Shown: piece after piece, positions 37,253 through 46,811 of the stretch
Numbering within the stretch: the stretch's first letter is position 1
Layout of the letters: every line of letters begins with the position of its first letter
Assembly (NCBI GenBank): GCA_963663375.1
Contig: OY760195.1
Span: 2,294,001 to 2,358,000 of the forward strand
Direction: 5' to 3'
Length of the DNA stretch: 64,000 nucleotides
DNA from: JAYREN01 sp963663375
GTDB lineage: Bacteria > Acidobacteriota > Holophagae > Holophagales > Holophagaceae
Notes under the pieces: generated by a model
The model's database searches: none
The model's input: only the letters and a program-made list of their open reading frames with translations
Told to the model about the DNA's origin: nothing
Position numbers and translations under genes: made by a program

Positions 37253-38527
37253 ATGCGCATTGCTGTCGTCGGTCTCGGGTACGTTGGGTTGCCGCTGGCG
37301 CTCGAACTCGCGAAAAAATTCCCCGGCACCATCGGGTTCGATATCCACGCGGCGAAGGTTGCGGAGCTCCAGAAGGGCGTCGATCGTACGCGAGAAGTGG
37401 ATGGGGCAGCGCTTCTTCAAACGTCGTTAAAAATGACCGCCAATCCCGAGGACATGCGCGGGGCGGATTTCTTCATCGTCGCAGTGCCCACGCCCATCGA
37501 CGGGTGGAATCGCCCGGACCTCACGCCGGTCATCAAGGCCAGCGAGACCGTTGGGAAGGTCATCGGCAAGGGCAGCATCATCGTCTACGAATCCACGGTG
37601 TTTCCCGGCGTCACGGAGGACATCTGCGGCCCCATCCTGGAAAAGCAGTCGGGCCTGCGTTGTGGCACGGATTTCAAGCTCGGCTACTCGCCGGAACGCA
37701 TCAATCCCGGGGACAAGGTCCACACCGTGGATCGCATCGTGAAGGTGGTTTCGGGACAGGATGCGGAAAGCAGCCGGATCATCGCGGGGGTTTACGGCGC
37801 GGTGATCACCGCGGGCATCCACGAGGCTTCTTCCATCAAGGTCGCCGAAACGGCCAAGGTCATCGAGAACACCCAGCGCGATATCAACATCGCCCTGATG
37901 AACGAGCTGGCCATCATCTGCGACCGGGTGGGAATCCGCACCTCCGAGGTACTGGCGGCGGCGCGCACTAAGTGGAATTTCCTGCCTTTCGCCCCCGGTC
38001 TCGTGGGTGGCCACTGCATCGGTGTGGATCCGTACTACCTGACAACCAAGGCCGAGGAACTGGGTTACCACCCGGAAGTCATCCTCGCCGGGCGGCGCAT
38101 CAACGACAACATGGGCGCCTTCGTGGCCCAGAAGTTGGTCAAGCTCCTGGTCCAGCAGGAAATCCCGGTCAAGAAGGCCCGGGTGGGCATTCTGGGTCTG
38201 ACCTTCAAGGAGAATGTGCACGATATCCGCAACAGCAAGGTGCCGGACATCGTCGAGGAGCTTCAGCAGTTCGGCATCGAACCTCTGATCCACGACCCCA
38301 TGGCCGATCCCACCGAGACCCATGAGGAATACGGAGTCACCCTTTCGCCCCTCGAGAACCTGCGCGATCTGGATGCCCTGGTATTCGCGGTCAGCCACCA
38401 GGCCTTCCTTGAGCCGGGGCTGGCGCCCATCCTGGGCTGCATGAAGGCCAAGGGGGTCTTCCTGGATGTGAAGTCCTGCTTCAATCCCAAGGACTTCCCT
38501 AGCCAGATCGCCTACTGGAGCCTTTGA
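37253..38527 (+). CDS. UDP-N-acetylhexosamine (UDP-sugar) 6-dehydrogenase
   Basis: 424 aa. Two-step NAD oxidation of C6 to the uronic acid. N-terminal Rossmann IAVVGLGYVGLPLAL, central helical domain, catalytic Cys255 in GGHCIGVDPYYLT, and C-terminal domain with GLTFKENVHDIRNSK. The group WbpA/WbpO/TviB shows GYSPERINPGD as here, favouring UDP-GlcNAc/GalNAc over UDP-glucose. ATG 37253 has GGAGG 4 nt before it. Its stop overlaps the next epimerase gene by one base (TGATG), as in tviB-tviC. Confidence 0.9.
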   Translation: MRIAVVGLGYVGLPLALELAKKFPGTIGFDIHAAKVAELQKGVDRTREVDGAALLQTSLKMTANPEDMRGADFFIVAVPTPIDGWNRPDLTPVIKASETVGKVIGKGSIIVYESTVFPGVTEDICGPILEKQSGLRCGTDFKLGYSPERINPGDKVHTVDRIVKVVSGQDAESSRIIAGVYGAVITAGIHEASSIKVAETAKVIENTQRDINIALMNELAIICDRVGIRTSEVLAAARTKWNFLPFAPGLVGGHCIGVDPYYLTTKAEELGYHPEVILAGRRINDNMGAFVAQKLVKLLVQQEIPVKKARVGILGLTFKENVHDIRNSKVPDIVEELQQFGIEPLIHDPMADPTETHEEYGVTLSPLENLRDLDALVFAVSHQAFLEPGLAPILGCMKAKGVFLDVKSCFNPKDFPSQIAYWSL

Positions 38528-39558
38528 TGAGTCGATACCAGGAGCTTTGCAGCCAACTCAAAAACGAGCCCAGGCGATGGCTCGTAACTGGAGTCGCGGG
38601 CTTCATCGGCTCCTCCATCCTCCAGCGGCTGTTGGAGCTGGATCAGACGGTGGTGGGCCTCGACAATTTTTCCACGGGTCACCCACGAAATCTGGACAGC
38701 GTGCGGGAGGGTGTTGAACGGTCGGCCTGGAGCCGGTTCACCTTCATCGAGGGTGACATCCGGGATCTCGAGACCTGTCGGAAGGCTTGCGAGGGGGCGG
38801 ATTCCGTTCTCCACCAGGCGGCCCTGGGATCGGTCCCGCGCTCTATTAAGGACCCCATCAGCAGCCACCTCAATAACGTGGATGGCTTCCTGAACATCCT
38901 CGTAGCCGCCCGCGACGCTGGGGTGAAGCGCATGGTCTACGCCTCCTCATCCTCGGTGTATGGCGACGATCCCGGCCTGCCCAAGGTGGAATCCTGCACG
39001 GGCAACCTGCTTTCGCCCTACGCGCTGACGAAGGCCATCGATGAGCAGTACGCCGCGATTTTTGCCCGCAACTATGGTTTCAAGGCGATCGGCCTGCGGT
39101 ACTTCAACGTGTTTGGCCCGCGCCAGGATCCTGATGGCCCCTATGCCGCCGTGATCCCGAAATGGGTGCAGGCCCTGCTGGGCGGAGAGACCTGCCAGAT
39201 CCACGGCGATGGCGAGACCAGCCGTGACTTCTGCTTCGCGGCCAATGCCGTCCAGGCCAATCTACTGGCCGGCACCGCGCCGGAGGCCTCCCTGGGCGAA
39301 GTCTTCAATGTCTCCTATGGCGGAAAGACGTCTCTGACCCAGCTCTACTGGATGATCGCGGAGCGCCTGGCCGCCAGCCATCCCGACTTTGTGAAACGGG
39401 ATCCCGTCTACACCCAGCCACGGGATGGGGATATCCGCCATTCCCAGGCGGACCTATCGAAGATCAAGGCTCACCTGGGTTACGATCCCACCCACTCCGT
39501 GGCCCAGGGGCTCGACGTCACTGTTCCCTGGTTTGCTTCGCGCACGACTCAGAGCTGA
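38527..39558 (+). CDS. WbpP/TviC-type UDP-sugar 4-epimerase (paralogue 2)
   Basis: 343 aa. MSRYQELCSQLKNEPRRWLVTGVAGFIGS is the characteristic WbpP/TviC N-terminus; SSSSVYGDD, YALTK and YFNVFGPRQDPDGPYAAVIPKW complete it. It follows the dehydrogenase with one-base overlap. Together they would convert UDP-GlcNAc to UDP-GalNAcA, the sugar of Vi-type capsules. It closes the rightward operon; the next gene is convergent, 20 nt away. Confidence 0.9.
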   Translation: MSRYQELCSQLKNEPRRWLVTGVAGFIGSSILQRLLELDQTVVGLDNFSTGHPRNLDSVREGVERSAWSRFTFIEGDIRDLETCRKACEGADSVLHQAALGSVPRSIKDPISSHLNNVDGFLNILVAARDAGVKRMVYASSSSVYGDDPGLPKVESCTGNLLSPYALTKAIDEQYAAIFARNYGFKAIGLRYFNVFGPRQDPDGPYAAVIPKWVQALLGGETCQIHGDGETSRDFCFAANAVQANLLAGTAPEASLGEVFNVSYGGKTSLTQLYWMIAERLAASHPDFVKRDPVYTQPRDGDIRHSQADLSKIKAHLGYDPTHSVAQGLDVTVPWFASRTTQS

Positions 39559-39578
39559 CCCGAGATCTCCCGAATCCT

Positions 39579-40220
39579 TCAGGGGGCAGTCATGGCGGCC
39601 CGGGAAGGAGGCTGGGCCAGTTCTTCGGCCGTTTTTATGATCCTGGCGGGGTTTCCTCCCGCGATCACCATGGGGGGGACGTCGCTCACCACGACGCTTC
39701 CCGCCCCAATGACGCTGCCCCGACCGATGCGCACTCCGGGAAGAATGATGGTGTTGGCGCCGATCCAGACGGAATCCTCGATCACAACGGGTCGACCGCC
39801 GCTGTGCGTATTCACGCGATTGTCCACGTCTTCGAAGGACAACTCGTGTCCATTGCAGTCGATAATTTGACAATTGGCGGCAATAAGGCAGTTGCGTCCG
39901 ATCGAGATCGAGACATAGGCATGGATGCAGGTCCCGTGGATCCGCGTATTCTCTCCGATTCGAATAATCGCGCCATCCTTGTCGGCAAATAGCTTGACTG
40001 GACTGTGCATATTAACGTGGTAGCCCAGGTTCGAGGAATTAATGGTGACACCATTCTCGATGTGAATCTGGGCTCCGTTTTTGATTTCTATGTTGGGGTC
40101 ACCCAAAAAAATGATTTTGCCATGAAGATGGAGGCCCTTAATTTTCTTCAGTCTCCTGAGCCTAAGGCGCGAGGAAAGGGCTGCGGCGATCACTCTGCAC
40201 TTCTGAATTAAATGCCACAC
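39579..40220 (-). CDS. Hexapeptide (LbH) O-acetyltransferase
   Basis: 213 aa. Many hexapeptide turns (IEIKNGAQIHIENGVTI, IRIGENTRIHGTCIHAYVSISIGRNCLIAANCQI) and the acetyl-CoA end SVWIGANTIILPGVRIGRGSVIGAGSVV with GGNPARIIK. Likely acetylates a sugar of the repeat unit. A basic N-terminal helix (SRLRLRRLKKI) may contact lipid-linked substrate. Base composition is more AT-rich than the housekeeping genes. Same strand as the flippase, 29 nt after it. Confidence 0.85.
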   Translation of the reverse strand: MWHLIQKCRVIAAALSSRLRLRRLKKIKGLHLHGKIIFLGDPNIEIKNGAQIHIENGVTINSSNLGYHVNMHSPVKLFADKDGAIIRIGENTRIHGTCIHAYVSISIGRNCLIAANCQIIDCNGHELSFEDVDNRVNTHSGGRPVVIEDSVWIGANTIILPGVRIGRGSVIGAGSVVVSDVPPMVIAGGNPARIIKTAEELAQPPSRAAMTAP

Positions 40221-40249
40221 CTGGTCTCTCCTTGGTGAGGGATTGCGCG

Positions 40250-41677
40250 CTAGGTCAACATTTCCGCCGGTTCCGTGTTCATCTTGTTTATCAGTATCCG
40301 GCGCAGGGCAATAACACCACAGAGCAGTGCCACCAAGCTCCAGACGGAGGTGGCAAGGGTGATCCCTGCGATACCGAATTTTTTCATAAAAATAATATCA
40401 AATATGATATTTAGGATGAAGCTGAAAACACTAATGAGCGTCAGCACATAATTGGATTTCAGGGCGGTCAAGGAACGGGTGACCAGGACTCCTATTGTTG
40501 ATATGGGGATACGCAGAAGATAAAAAACTTGAACCTGGTTCACGAGATCCACGTCGCTGGCCGAAAATGAACCGTGTTGAAGCAGCACGCGAAGCAGAAC
40601 CCGAGAGGTTAAGAGCAGCAGCAGGGTGACGGGAATCGATATGCCTAGCAGAATCAGCGAATAGGTCTTAACAAAGCGCTGCAACCCCTTCCAGTCATGG
40701 ACCGCCGTCATCTTGGAAAGCTGGGGAAGGATGGCGATTCCGAGAGAGGAGGCGCCGAGCGAGAGGATCAGCATGGTCAAGCGGCTGCCGTAGGCGAGGG
40801 CCGAATTGCTGCGAGGCCCCAATTGCGAGGCCATGGCTTGGTCCACGAGGGACATACCGCTCACCAGGAACGCCCCGGCAATGCAGGCGCCGTACTGACC
40901 GCAGACCTTTCGGAAGGCCGGAGTGGCCCCGTACCAGCGGGGCATGAGCGGGTGGCCCTGACGCGAGAGGGCAATGCCGATCAGGGCGGTCTCGAGCGCG
41001 ACTCCCAGAAGCGTGCCCACCAGGAGCGCGTAGATCCCCATAGAGGACAAGAAGAGACCAAGAACCAGCACGATGGCGAGGGGTTGAAAGGCGGGGGCGA
41101 TCGCCACCAAGGCGAAGCGCTCGCCCGCGTTCAATAGGGCCCCCCAGGTGGTGGAGAACCCGGTGAGCACGATGATGGGGAGTGAGCCGTAGAGAAGGGT
41201 CCGCGCGAGTGCGAGCTTCTCCGCATCGAATCCGGAGGCAATGATCGGAAGCCAGAGCCGCGCCGTTGTCGCCATCACCAGGGTGAGCCCGAGGAGCAGT
41301 ACGGTATTCAGCATCAGCACCGTTGTGTAGAGGCGGTGCGCGGCTTGGCGGTCCTGCTGCTCGCGGATTTCAATGTAGGTGGGGATCAAGGCACCGTTGA
41401 GGGAGCCGGAAACGATGGAGATGACGGTCATGGGGAGCAGCAGCGCGATGATGAAGGCATCGAAACTCGGACCTGTCCCGTAGGCCGCAGCCACAAAGGA
41501 TTCCTTGAGGAGGCTGATGATCTTGATGGCGAAGGTGAGCACTCCGACCACGAGGGTCGCGCCGAAGATTCGGCGATTCACGGATCCGGTCGTCAGGCCC
41601 TTGAAGCGCCGGGAAAGGCGAGCGAAGGATCCGTTCGGAAGAGGGGGTGCGGTTTCCGGTGGATGATCGCCGGTCAC
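40250..41677 (-). CDS. Lipid-linked oligosaccharide flippase (MurJ/Wzx type)
   Basis: 475 aa, about 13-14 transmembrane helices, MATE/MOP superfamily. The opening (GATLVVGVLTFAIKIISLLKESFVAAAYGTGPSFDAF) and segment GALLNAGERFAL match MurJ-like flippases. Moves undecaprenyl-linked repeat units to the periplasm. In this locus a Wzx role is more likely than peptidoglycan synthesis. Its ATG overlaps the ATP-grasp stop (ATGA). AT-rich 3' portion. Confidence 0.85.
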   Translation of the reverse strand: MTGDHPPETAPPLPNGSFARLSRRFKGLTTGSVNRRIFGATLVVGVLTFAIKIISLLKESFVAAAYGTGPSFDAFIIALLLPMTVISIVSGSLNGALIPTYIEIREQQDRQAAHRLYTTVLMLNTVLLLGLTLVMATTARLWLPIIASGFDAEKLALARTLLYGSLPIIVLTGFSTTWGALLNAGERFALVAIAPAFQPLAIVLVLGLFLSSMGIYALLVGTLLGVALETALIGIALSRQGHPLMPRWYGATPAFRKVCGQYGACIAGAFLVSGMSLVDQAMASQLGPRSNSALAYGSRLTMLILSLGASSLGIAILPQLSKMTAVHDWKGLQRFVKTYSLILLGISIPVTLLLLLTSRVLLRVLLQHGSFSASDVDLVNQVQVFYLLRIPISTIGVLVTRSLTALKSNYVLTLISVFSFILNIIFDIIFMKKFGIAGITLATSVWSLVALLCGVIALRRILINKMNTEPAEMLT

Positions 41678-42672
41678 AGGCCACCCTGTGCATCGAGGGG
41701 CAGATCCAGGAGTGCTGAGAGGTGCATCACTCCGATGGGGATGGGCGCACAGTCGACGTACCCCTCGGGTTGTCGGAGAAAGAGCGTGTCCGAGTAGATC
41801 CGGTTGAGGAGGAAGGAGTAGGACAGTTCACCGATGACCCAGCCTCCGGCCGATCGCATGAAGTCGTAGGTCATGCTGGTGAAGCCGTGAGTATTGCTGA
41901 TCCGAAGGGCGAGATCACAGGCCTCCGTGGGCAGGTCCGAGGGTTTGACCTTTTCCCAGAGGCCGCTACCGCTGGCTCGAAAATCCCCCGGGCGATTTTT
42001 CCGCATGAAGACGGAGACCAGGTTCTTGCCCAGGGTCGTGATGCGCCAATCGCAGTCGGTGTGGATGAACTGTTGGAAGTATGCGTAACGAGGCCTGGAA
42101 TTGCGGTAATGGTGATTGAGGGAGAGCAGGAGGTCGCCCTTCTTCAGTCGGGGGGTGGTGTAGCACCTGGCCAGGATGCGGGTCCAGATGGAGTCTCCCT
42201 TGAAGATCCGATCCAGCAGGCGATGGGCATCCCGGCGGGAATGAAGCATCATCACGCCGACGGAACTGGCGCCGCAATGGGACTTGACGATCAGGGGATA
42301 CTCCGCCGCGTCGGCATGGGCGCGGGCCGCTTCTTCGTCGAAAAACACAGAGGTGGTAGGCGTTGGGTAGTTGTGTTGGCGCAGGAAGAAGGTTTCCCGG
42401 ATCTTGTCATCAAAGAGCCAGAGCATCTTGGCGCTGGGAAAGCAGGGGATGCCCATTGCCTCGATCAGGGGGATCTTCGTTCGTGCCTCGGCCATGCAGC
42501 TGGCATCGCCCATGATGAGCCGCCAGACGAAGCCATCGAGGCCTTGGAGTTGCTCAATCCAGTCATCGCCGCCGATCCGAATGAGGCGGAATTCAATGCC
42601 GAGTGCCTGACTGGAGCGTTTGAATTCCTCCAGCCAGTTGTCGTGGGTCCGAGTGCAAATGCCAATCTTCAT
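41674..42672 (-). CDS. RimK-like ATP-grasp ligase in the polysaccharide locus
   Basis: 332 aa. Pre-ATP-grasp N-terminal region, then MGIPCFPSAKMLWLFDDK, the glycine-rich phosphate loop in YPLIVKSHCGASSVGV, and late metal-binding segment MTYDFMRSAGGWVIGELSYSF. ATP-grasp enzymes join a carboxylate to an amine via acyl phosphate. With a uronic-acid pathway nearby, amidation of the sugar acid by an amino acid is a reasonable hypothesis. Overlaps the flippase gene by 4 nt, so it is made with the export machinery. Substrates unproven; some metal ligands may be altered. Confidence 0.65.
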   Translation of the reverse strand: MKIGICTRTHDNWLEEFKRSSQALGIEFRLIRIGGDDWIEQLQGLDGFVWRLIMGDASCMAEARTKIPLIEAMGIPCFPSAKMLWLFDDKIRETFFLRQHNYPTPTTSVFFDEEAARAHADAAEYPLIVKSHCGASSVGVMMLHSRRDAHRLLDRIFKGDSIWTRILARCYTTPRLKKGDLLLSLNHHYRNSRPRYAYFQQFIHTDCDWRITTLGKNLVSVFMRKNRPGDFRASGSGLWEKVKPSDLPTEACDLALRISNTHGFTSMTYDFMRSAGGWVIGELSYSFLLNRIYSDTLFLRQPEGYVDCAPIPIGVMHLSALLDLPLDAQGGL

Positions 42673-42710
42673 CAGGGTGTGACCTTCCGCGCGTGAGCCT
42701 GCAGAGAATC

Positions 42711-44012
42711 CTATTCGTAGGTCCTGAACCTCAGCCTGCTGGCCTCGAGAGCCGGACTGGTAGGGAGCAGGAAGAACAGGGAAAAGGCGATGATGCCCTC
42801 AGCGCAGAACAAGTGGCTGTGGCTCACCGTAAGGATGAGGATGTTGGAGATCATCAGGGAAAGCAGTGCCCACCTGACCCTAGGCGTGAATCTAGAGACG
42901 ATGCATACATAGATGAAATGGGTGAAAACCCCCAGAAAGGCGAGAAACCCGATGGGACCGACATCCACCCAGATGCCGAGATAGGTATTGTGGGTGCCGG
43001 TTTCATCGAGTTCCTTCCGCGGATTGGGACTGTTGGGCTGGGATCCACCCATCGAACCCAGGCCGTAGCCGTACCAGGGGGCGCGGCCTGCGATCGGGAG
43101 CCAGGCCTTGAGTAGGTCGACGCGGGTGCCGCCGTCGGTGTCTTTTTCCGAAAAATCGATGATCCGGGAGATCTTCCGATCGCTGGCCAATTGAGAAACG
43201 GAACGTCCCATGACCCGGTTTCCGAAAACCAGCAGCAACATCAGCGCGAGTGACCCGACGCCCAGCAGCACCCAAGCCTTGGCGTTTCGCCGCTGAACAA
43301 TGACCATGTTCAGGAGCAGGATGAGCACCAGGAGCAGGGAGGCCTTGCGGCTGGCACTGAGGTAGATGATCGCGACTCCCGAGAGGCGGCCCAGCCAGGC
43401 CACCCAGCGTGTCGCCCAGGTCGAGAGGAGGATGCTGATGATGCAGACGTAGCCGGCCATGTTCGGGTTGCCCCAGAGGCCCGCGAAGCGTTCCTTGGCC
43501 AGTTCGTATACCTCGCCGCTGTTGGGTTCGGCGGCGGCCATGGACTGGAGGTCCGGATAACGAAGGACCAGGAATAGAAAAATGATATTTAATACAAGAA
43601 CCCATTGCGCACAATTTGCGAATAATTTTAAATACTCTTGCTTGGAGGTAATGATGCTAATGGCACTGGCGAAAACAATCGTGTAGAAGCCAATGGTCAG
43701 AGCCAGGGGCAGCGTTCGATTGGGGGATACCACTAGGCCGAGAGTCAGGTAGCAGAACAGCCATGCCAGGTAGGGCCACATGGGGAACAAGAGGCGCTTG
43801 ATCGGAAGGGTCTGCGAAAAATAGAAAAGCAGAAAACAGAGCAACAGCCATATGGCTCTCAGGACGATGCTCGAATAATTCCCAATGATTGGTAGCGCAC
43901 CGCTCCACATGGGGACGAGGAGGAGTGCCAGCAGCAGGTACGGCCAGCCAATTTTAAGAGAACCCTGAGGTTGGGAATTCTCGGTCGCTATTTCATGCAT
44001 GGCCGACAGCAT
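42711..44012 (-). CDS. O-antigen ligase/polymerase (Wzy/WaaL family)
   Basis: 433 aa with about 11-12 transmembrane helices and the large periplasmic loop of the family (GGTRVDLLKAWLPIAGRAPWYGYGLGSMGG, then DETGTHNTYLGIWVDVG), containing the conserved Arg and His. In a Wzc/Wza cluster it most likely polymerises the repeat unit. 38 nt before the ATP-grasp gene on the same strand. Start ATG 44012 has only a weak ribosome site; Met5 is possible. AT-rich parts suggest acquisition from elsewhere. Confidence 0.85.
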   Translation of the reverse strand: MLSAMHEIATENSQPQGSLKIGWPYLLLALLLVPMWSGALPIIGNYSSIVLRAIWLLLCFLLFYFSQTLPIKRLLFPMWPYLAWLFCYLTLGLVVSPNRTLPLALTIGFYTIVFASAISIITSKQEYLKLFANCAQWVLVLNIIFLFLVLRYPDLQSMAAAEPNSGEVYELAKERFAGLWGNPNMAGYVCIISILLSTWATRWVAWLGRLSGVAIIYLSASRKASLLLVLILLLNMVIVQRRNAKAWVLLGVGSLALMLLLVFGNRVMGRSVSQLASDRKISRIIDFSEKDTDGGTRVDLLKAWLPIAGRAPWYGYGLGSMGGSQPNSPNPRKELDETGTHNTYLGIWVDVGPIGFLAFLGVFTHFIYVCIVSRFTPRVRWALLSLMISNILILTVSHSHLFCAEGIIAFSLFFLLPTSPALEASRLRFRTYE

Positions 44013-44081
44013 GTCGATTGTGATCCAGTAAAGACAAGGCCCGAGAAGGGTCTTCGGAAGACAGACTGGTGAAGATCCTAC

Positions 44082-46316
44082 TCATTGTTTTTTATAACTG
44101 TAGTGGTATGCATAGCGATAGTACTGGTTTTTGTATCCGAAACCCCTTGGCTTGATGTCATTGAAGATGCAGCCTTGGATGTGGACGCCCACCTTGGCGA
44201 AACGCTTCTGGCAGGTGGCGATTTCATCCAGGGAGCTTTCTCCGGACTTCACGAGTAGCAGGACGGTCCCGACCCGGGTGCCGATGATGGTGGCATCGGA
44301 CACAGACAGCAGTGGAGGCGCGTCGATGATGACGAAGTCATAGGCCTTTGATACCTCTTCGATGAAGGTGGAGAACCGCTCGGAGAGCAGGAGTTCCGAG
44401 GGATCCGGGGGCAGAATGCCGGAGCTGATGACATCCAGGCCCTGGACTTCGGTGGCATGGATGGAGGAATGCCACTCGGCTCGCCCAGAGAGAATCTCAG
44501 AGAGCCCTCCCATCCGATTCTTGAGTCCGAAGTAGTGATGCAGAGAGCCTCGGCGGAGATCGCCGTCCACCACCAGGACCTTGGCGCCGGTTTCCGCGAG
44601 GACGGCGGCCAGGTTGCTTGCGACGAAGGATTTGCCGATAGATGGGGAGGGGCCGGTCACCATGATGACGCCGTTGGGAGCGTCCTTCAGGGAGAACTGC
44701 ATCATGATGCGGAGACTGCGAAGGCTCTCGGTGGCCAGGTCGTCGGGGTTGGCGACGGAAAGCAGGTGCAAGCCGCCGCTTCGCCGCGCCACGGCCTGCT
44801 GGTGTTCTTCCTGGGCGCGGCTATGGGGAATCGTGACGAAGACCGGCATTCCGAGTCTCGACTCGATGAGGCGGTGATCCTCCAGGCCCCGACGCAGGAA
44901 CTTCCGTAGGCCGACAATCCCAAGGCCCAGGAAGAGCCCCATCAGGGTGAAGGCGGCGGCGACCATGGTTCGATTGGGCCGGATGGGCTGCAGGGGGGGA
45001 ATGGCCGGATCCACAATGCGGGCCTTGTCGACTTCCCCCGCCATGGTGATCTGGAGGTTCTGGATGTTGTTGAGCAGGGCCGTGTAGAGCTCGGTGTTGA
45101 CCTGAACCTCCCTGGACAGCCTCAGCACCTCTTGCTGGGTTCGGGGGAGCGACCGGACCTTGGATTCAATGTGGCCCTGTTCATTCTCCAGTGCCTGGAT
45201 CTGCTGGTTGAGGGTCGCCACGACATCCGAGGATTCCTTGTAGGTTCTCAGCAGGTCTTCCTTGCGCTGACGGAGGGCCGAGATCTGGGAACCAAGGGCG
45301 GAGCCCTGTTGCAGGGCGAGGTCGGCTTCCCGGGAGAGATCCACGGAACCCGAGCGGCTACGGAACTGGTTGAGGCGCGCCTCGGCCGCCTCCATCTTCT
45401 CCTTGAGCAGGGGCAGCTGCTCCTGGAGGATGGCTCGGGTCTTGGAGGCGGTATTCGCCCTCCGCTCGGCGTTCTGGCGGAGGTACTGATTCAGGATTTC
45501 GTTAAGTATCAGGGCAGCCTTGCGTGGATTGGGGCTTTCCAGACTCAGGCCCAAGAGGGTGGCCGGCGTGTTGGCGGCCTTGCCTCGTTCGATCACGAAG
45601 AGGGCCGGTCGGAGATCGGCGATGGCGCGCTGGATGGTTTTGCGCCCGAGGTGGAACTTCTGGCCGGCCTTGGCATAGAGGCGACGCACCTGGAGCTTGA
45701 GGTCCAGCCCCGTAAATGAGGCTGAGAGTACATCCCCGGGTCTGCCGGAAGCCAGAACGGATAGGTCCGGCGCGATCCACTGGAACGAGCCGTCCTTGAG
45801 GGCGACGATCTGGAAGGGCTGGCCCCGGAGCGAATCCGGGATCTCGAACATTTGGATCTCCAACTGGGGCGCCGTGGCCTTGCCTCGGATGAGGGCCTGC
45901 CCGATCACGGGGAGCAGGATGGGCTGAGCCTCGATGTCCAGCGCGAGGCTTTCCACGGTGCGGCCGAGCACGAGATTGCTGCCGATGATTTCGATCTCGG
46001 TCTTGGTTTCGCCGGGATCCGAGAACAGGCTTTCCATGCGCGCGAAGGCGGGATCGGTGGAGGTGTTCGACTTCTGGCCCTCGATCTGAAGCAGGGCCTG
46101 GGCCTCATAGATGGGGGTAGACCGCCAGGCATGGAAAAGGCCCATGGCCAGGAAGAGCCCCGTAGCGCCCAGGATCACCAGACGGTGCTCCCAGAGTCCC
46201 GACAGGATTTCCATGAGATCGAATTCGCCGCCCTTGTCGCCCTCGGGAAAGTGATGATCCGTCGACCGGGGAGAGTGTGACTGATGGGAAATGGATTCTG
46301 GGGAAGTGGGGTTCAT
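44082..46316 (-). CDS. Wzc-like chain-length regulator with BY-kinase
   Basis: 744 aa. Wzz domain with first transmembrane helix at 46-64, long periplasmic coiled coil (AILQEQLPLLKEKMEAAEARL), second helix near 500, then the cytoplasmic BY-kinase: Walker A GPSPSIGKS (555-563), Walker A' VVDGDLRRG, Walker B DFVIIDAPP, and a C-terminal tail with seven tyrosines in the last 18 residues for autophosphorylation. Controls polymer length and export with Wza. ATG 46316 overlaps the Wzb stop (ATGA). An upstream in-frame ATG would lie inside wzb. Confidence 0.93.
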   Translation of the reverse strand: MNPTSPESISHQSHSPRSTDHHFPEGDKGGEFDLMEILSGLWEHRLVILGATGLFLAMGLFHAWRSTPIYEAQALLQIEGQKSNTSTDPAFARMESLFSDPGETKTEIEIIGSNLVLGRTVESLALDIEAQPILLPVIGQALIRGKATAPQLEIQMFEIPDSLRGQPFQIVALKDGSFQWIAPDLSVLASGRPGDVLSASFTGLDLKLQVRRLYAKAGQKFHLGRKTIQRAIADLRPALFVIERGKAANTPATLLGLSLESPNPRKAALILNEILNQYLRQNAERRANTASKTRAILQEQLPLLKEKMEAAEARLNQFRSRSGSVDLSREADLALQQGSALGSQISALRQRKEDLLRTYKESSDVVATLNQQIQALENEQGHIESKVRSLPRTQQEVLRLSREVQVNTELYTALLNNIQNLQITMAGEVDKARIVDPAIPPLQPIRPNRTMVAAAFTLMGLFLGLGIVGLRKFLRRGLEDHRLIESRLGMPVFVTIPHSRAQEEHQQAVARRSGGLHLLSVANPDDLATESLRSLRIMMQFSLKDAPNGVIMVTGPSPSIGKSFVASNLAAVLAETGAKVLVVDGDLRRGSLHHYFGLKNRMGGLSEILSGRAEWHSSIHATEVQGLDVISSGILPPDPSELLLSERFSTFIEEVSKAYDFVIIDAPPLLSVSDATIIGTRVGTVLLLVKSGESSLDEIATCQKRFAKVGVHIQGCIFNDIKPRGFGYKNQYYRYAYHYSYKKQ

Positions 46317-46768
46317 GCCGACCTTTGTTTGTTGATCAGGCGCGGCAGCCAAGCCGCAACGGAATGGGTGATGCTGTCGTAGGCCTGCCTGAAGGCGTCC
46401 GGGCCCCGACGGAAGGGGTCGGCGATCTCGGGAGGGGGCGTCGCCACCCAGTGACTCAGCAGAAAGATCCGACCCCGGGTGCTGGGAACCACCCGCTCGC
46501 ACCATTGCTTCTGGGTGTGTTCCATCACCAGAATGAGATCAGCAGAGAGGGCCATGGCGGGGGTGAGCTGCCGTCCACGGTGCCGGGAGAGGTCGAAGCC
46601 ATGCTCGGCCATCAGGCGGATGGCCTCGATGTCGGCGGGCATCCCGGCCAGAGCCGTGAGTCCCGCCGAAGAGACGCTGAACTCGGGCCCCAGAGAGGAC
46701 CCGAGAAGCGCTTCCGCAATGGGACTGCGACAGTGGTTGCCTTCGCACACGACCAGGATGGATTTCAA
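46313..46768 (-). CDS. Low-molecular-weight protein tyrosine phosphatase (Wzb-like)
   Basis: 151 aa. VCEGNHCRSP holds the P-loop C-x5-R-S (Cys8, Arg14), and IADPFRRG gives the general-acid Asp. Removes phosphate from the tyrosine tail of Wzc, cycling the export complex. Coupled to wzc by a 4-nt overlap and preceded by wza at 43 nt, the standard wza-wzb-wzc order. Confidence 0.93.
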   Translation of the reverse strand: MKSILVVCEGNHCRSPIAEALLGSSLGPEFSVSSAGLTALAGMPADIEAIRLMAEHGFDLSRHRGRQLTPAMALSADLILVMEHTQKQWCERVVPSTRGRIFLLSHWVATPPPEIADPFRRGPDAFRQAYDSITHSVAAWLPRLINKQRSA

Positions 46769-46811
46769 GGTGAGCTTTCGAGAGGGGGATCCTTGAACGG
46801 ATATGTCTGTG

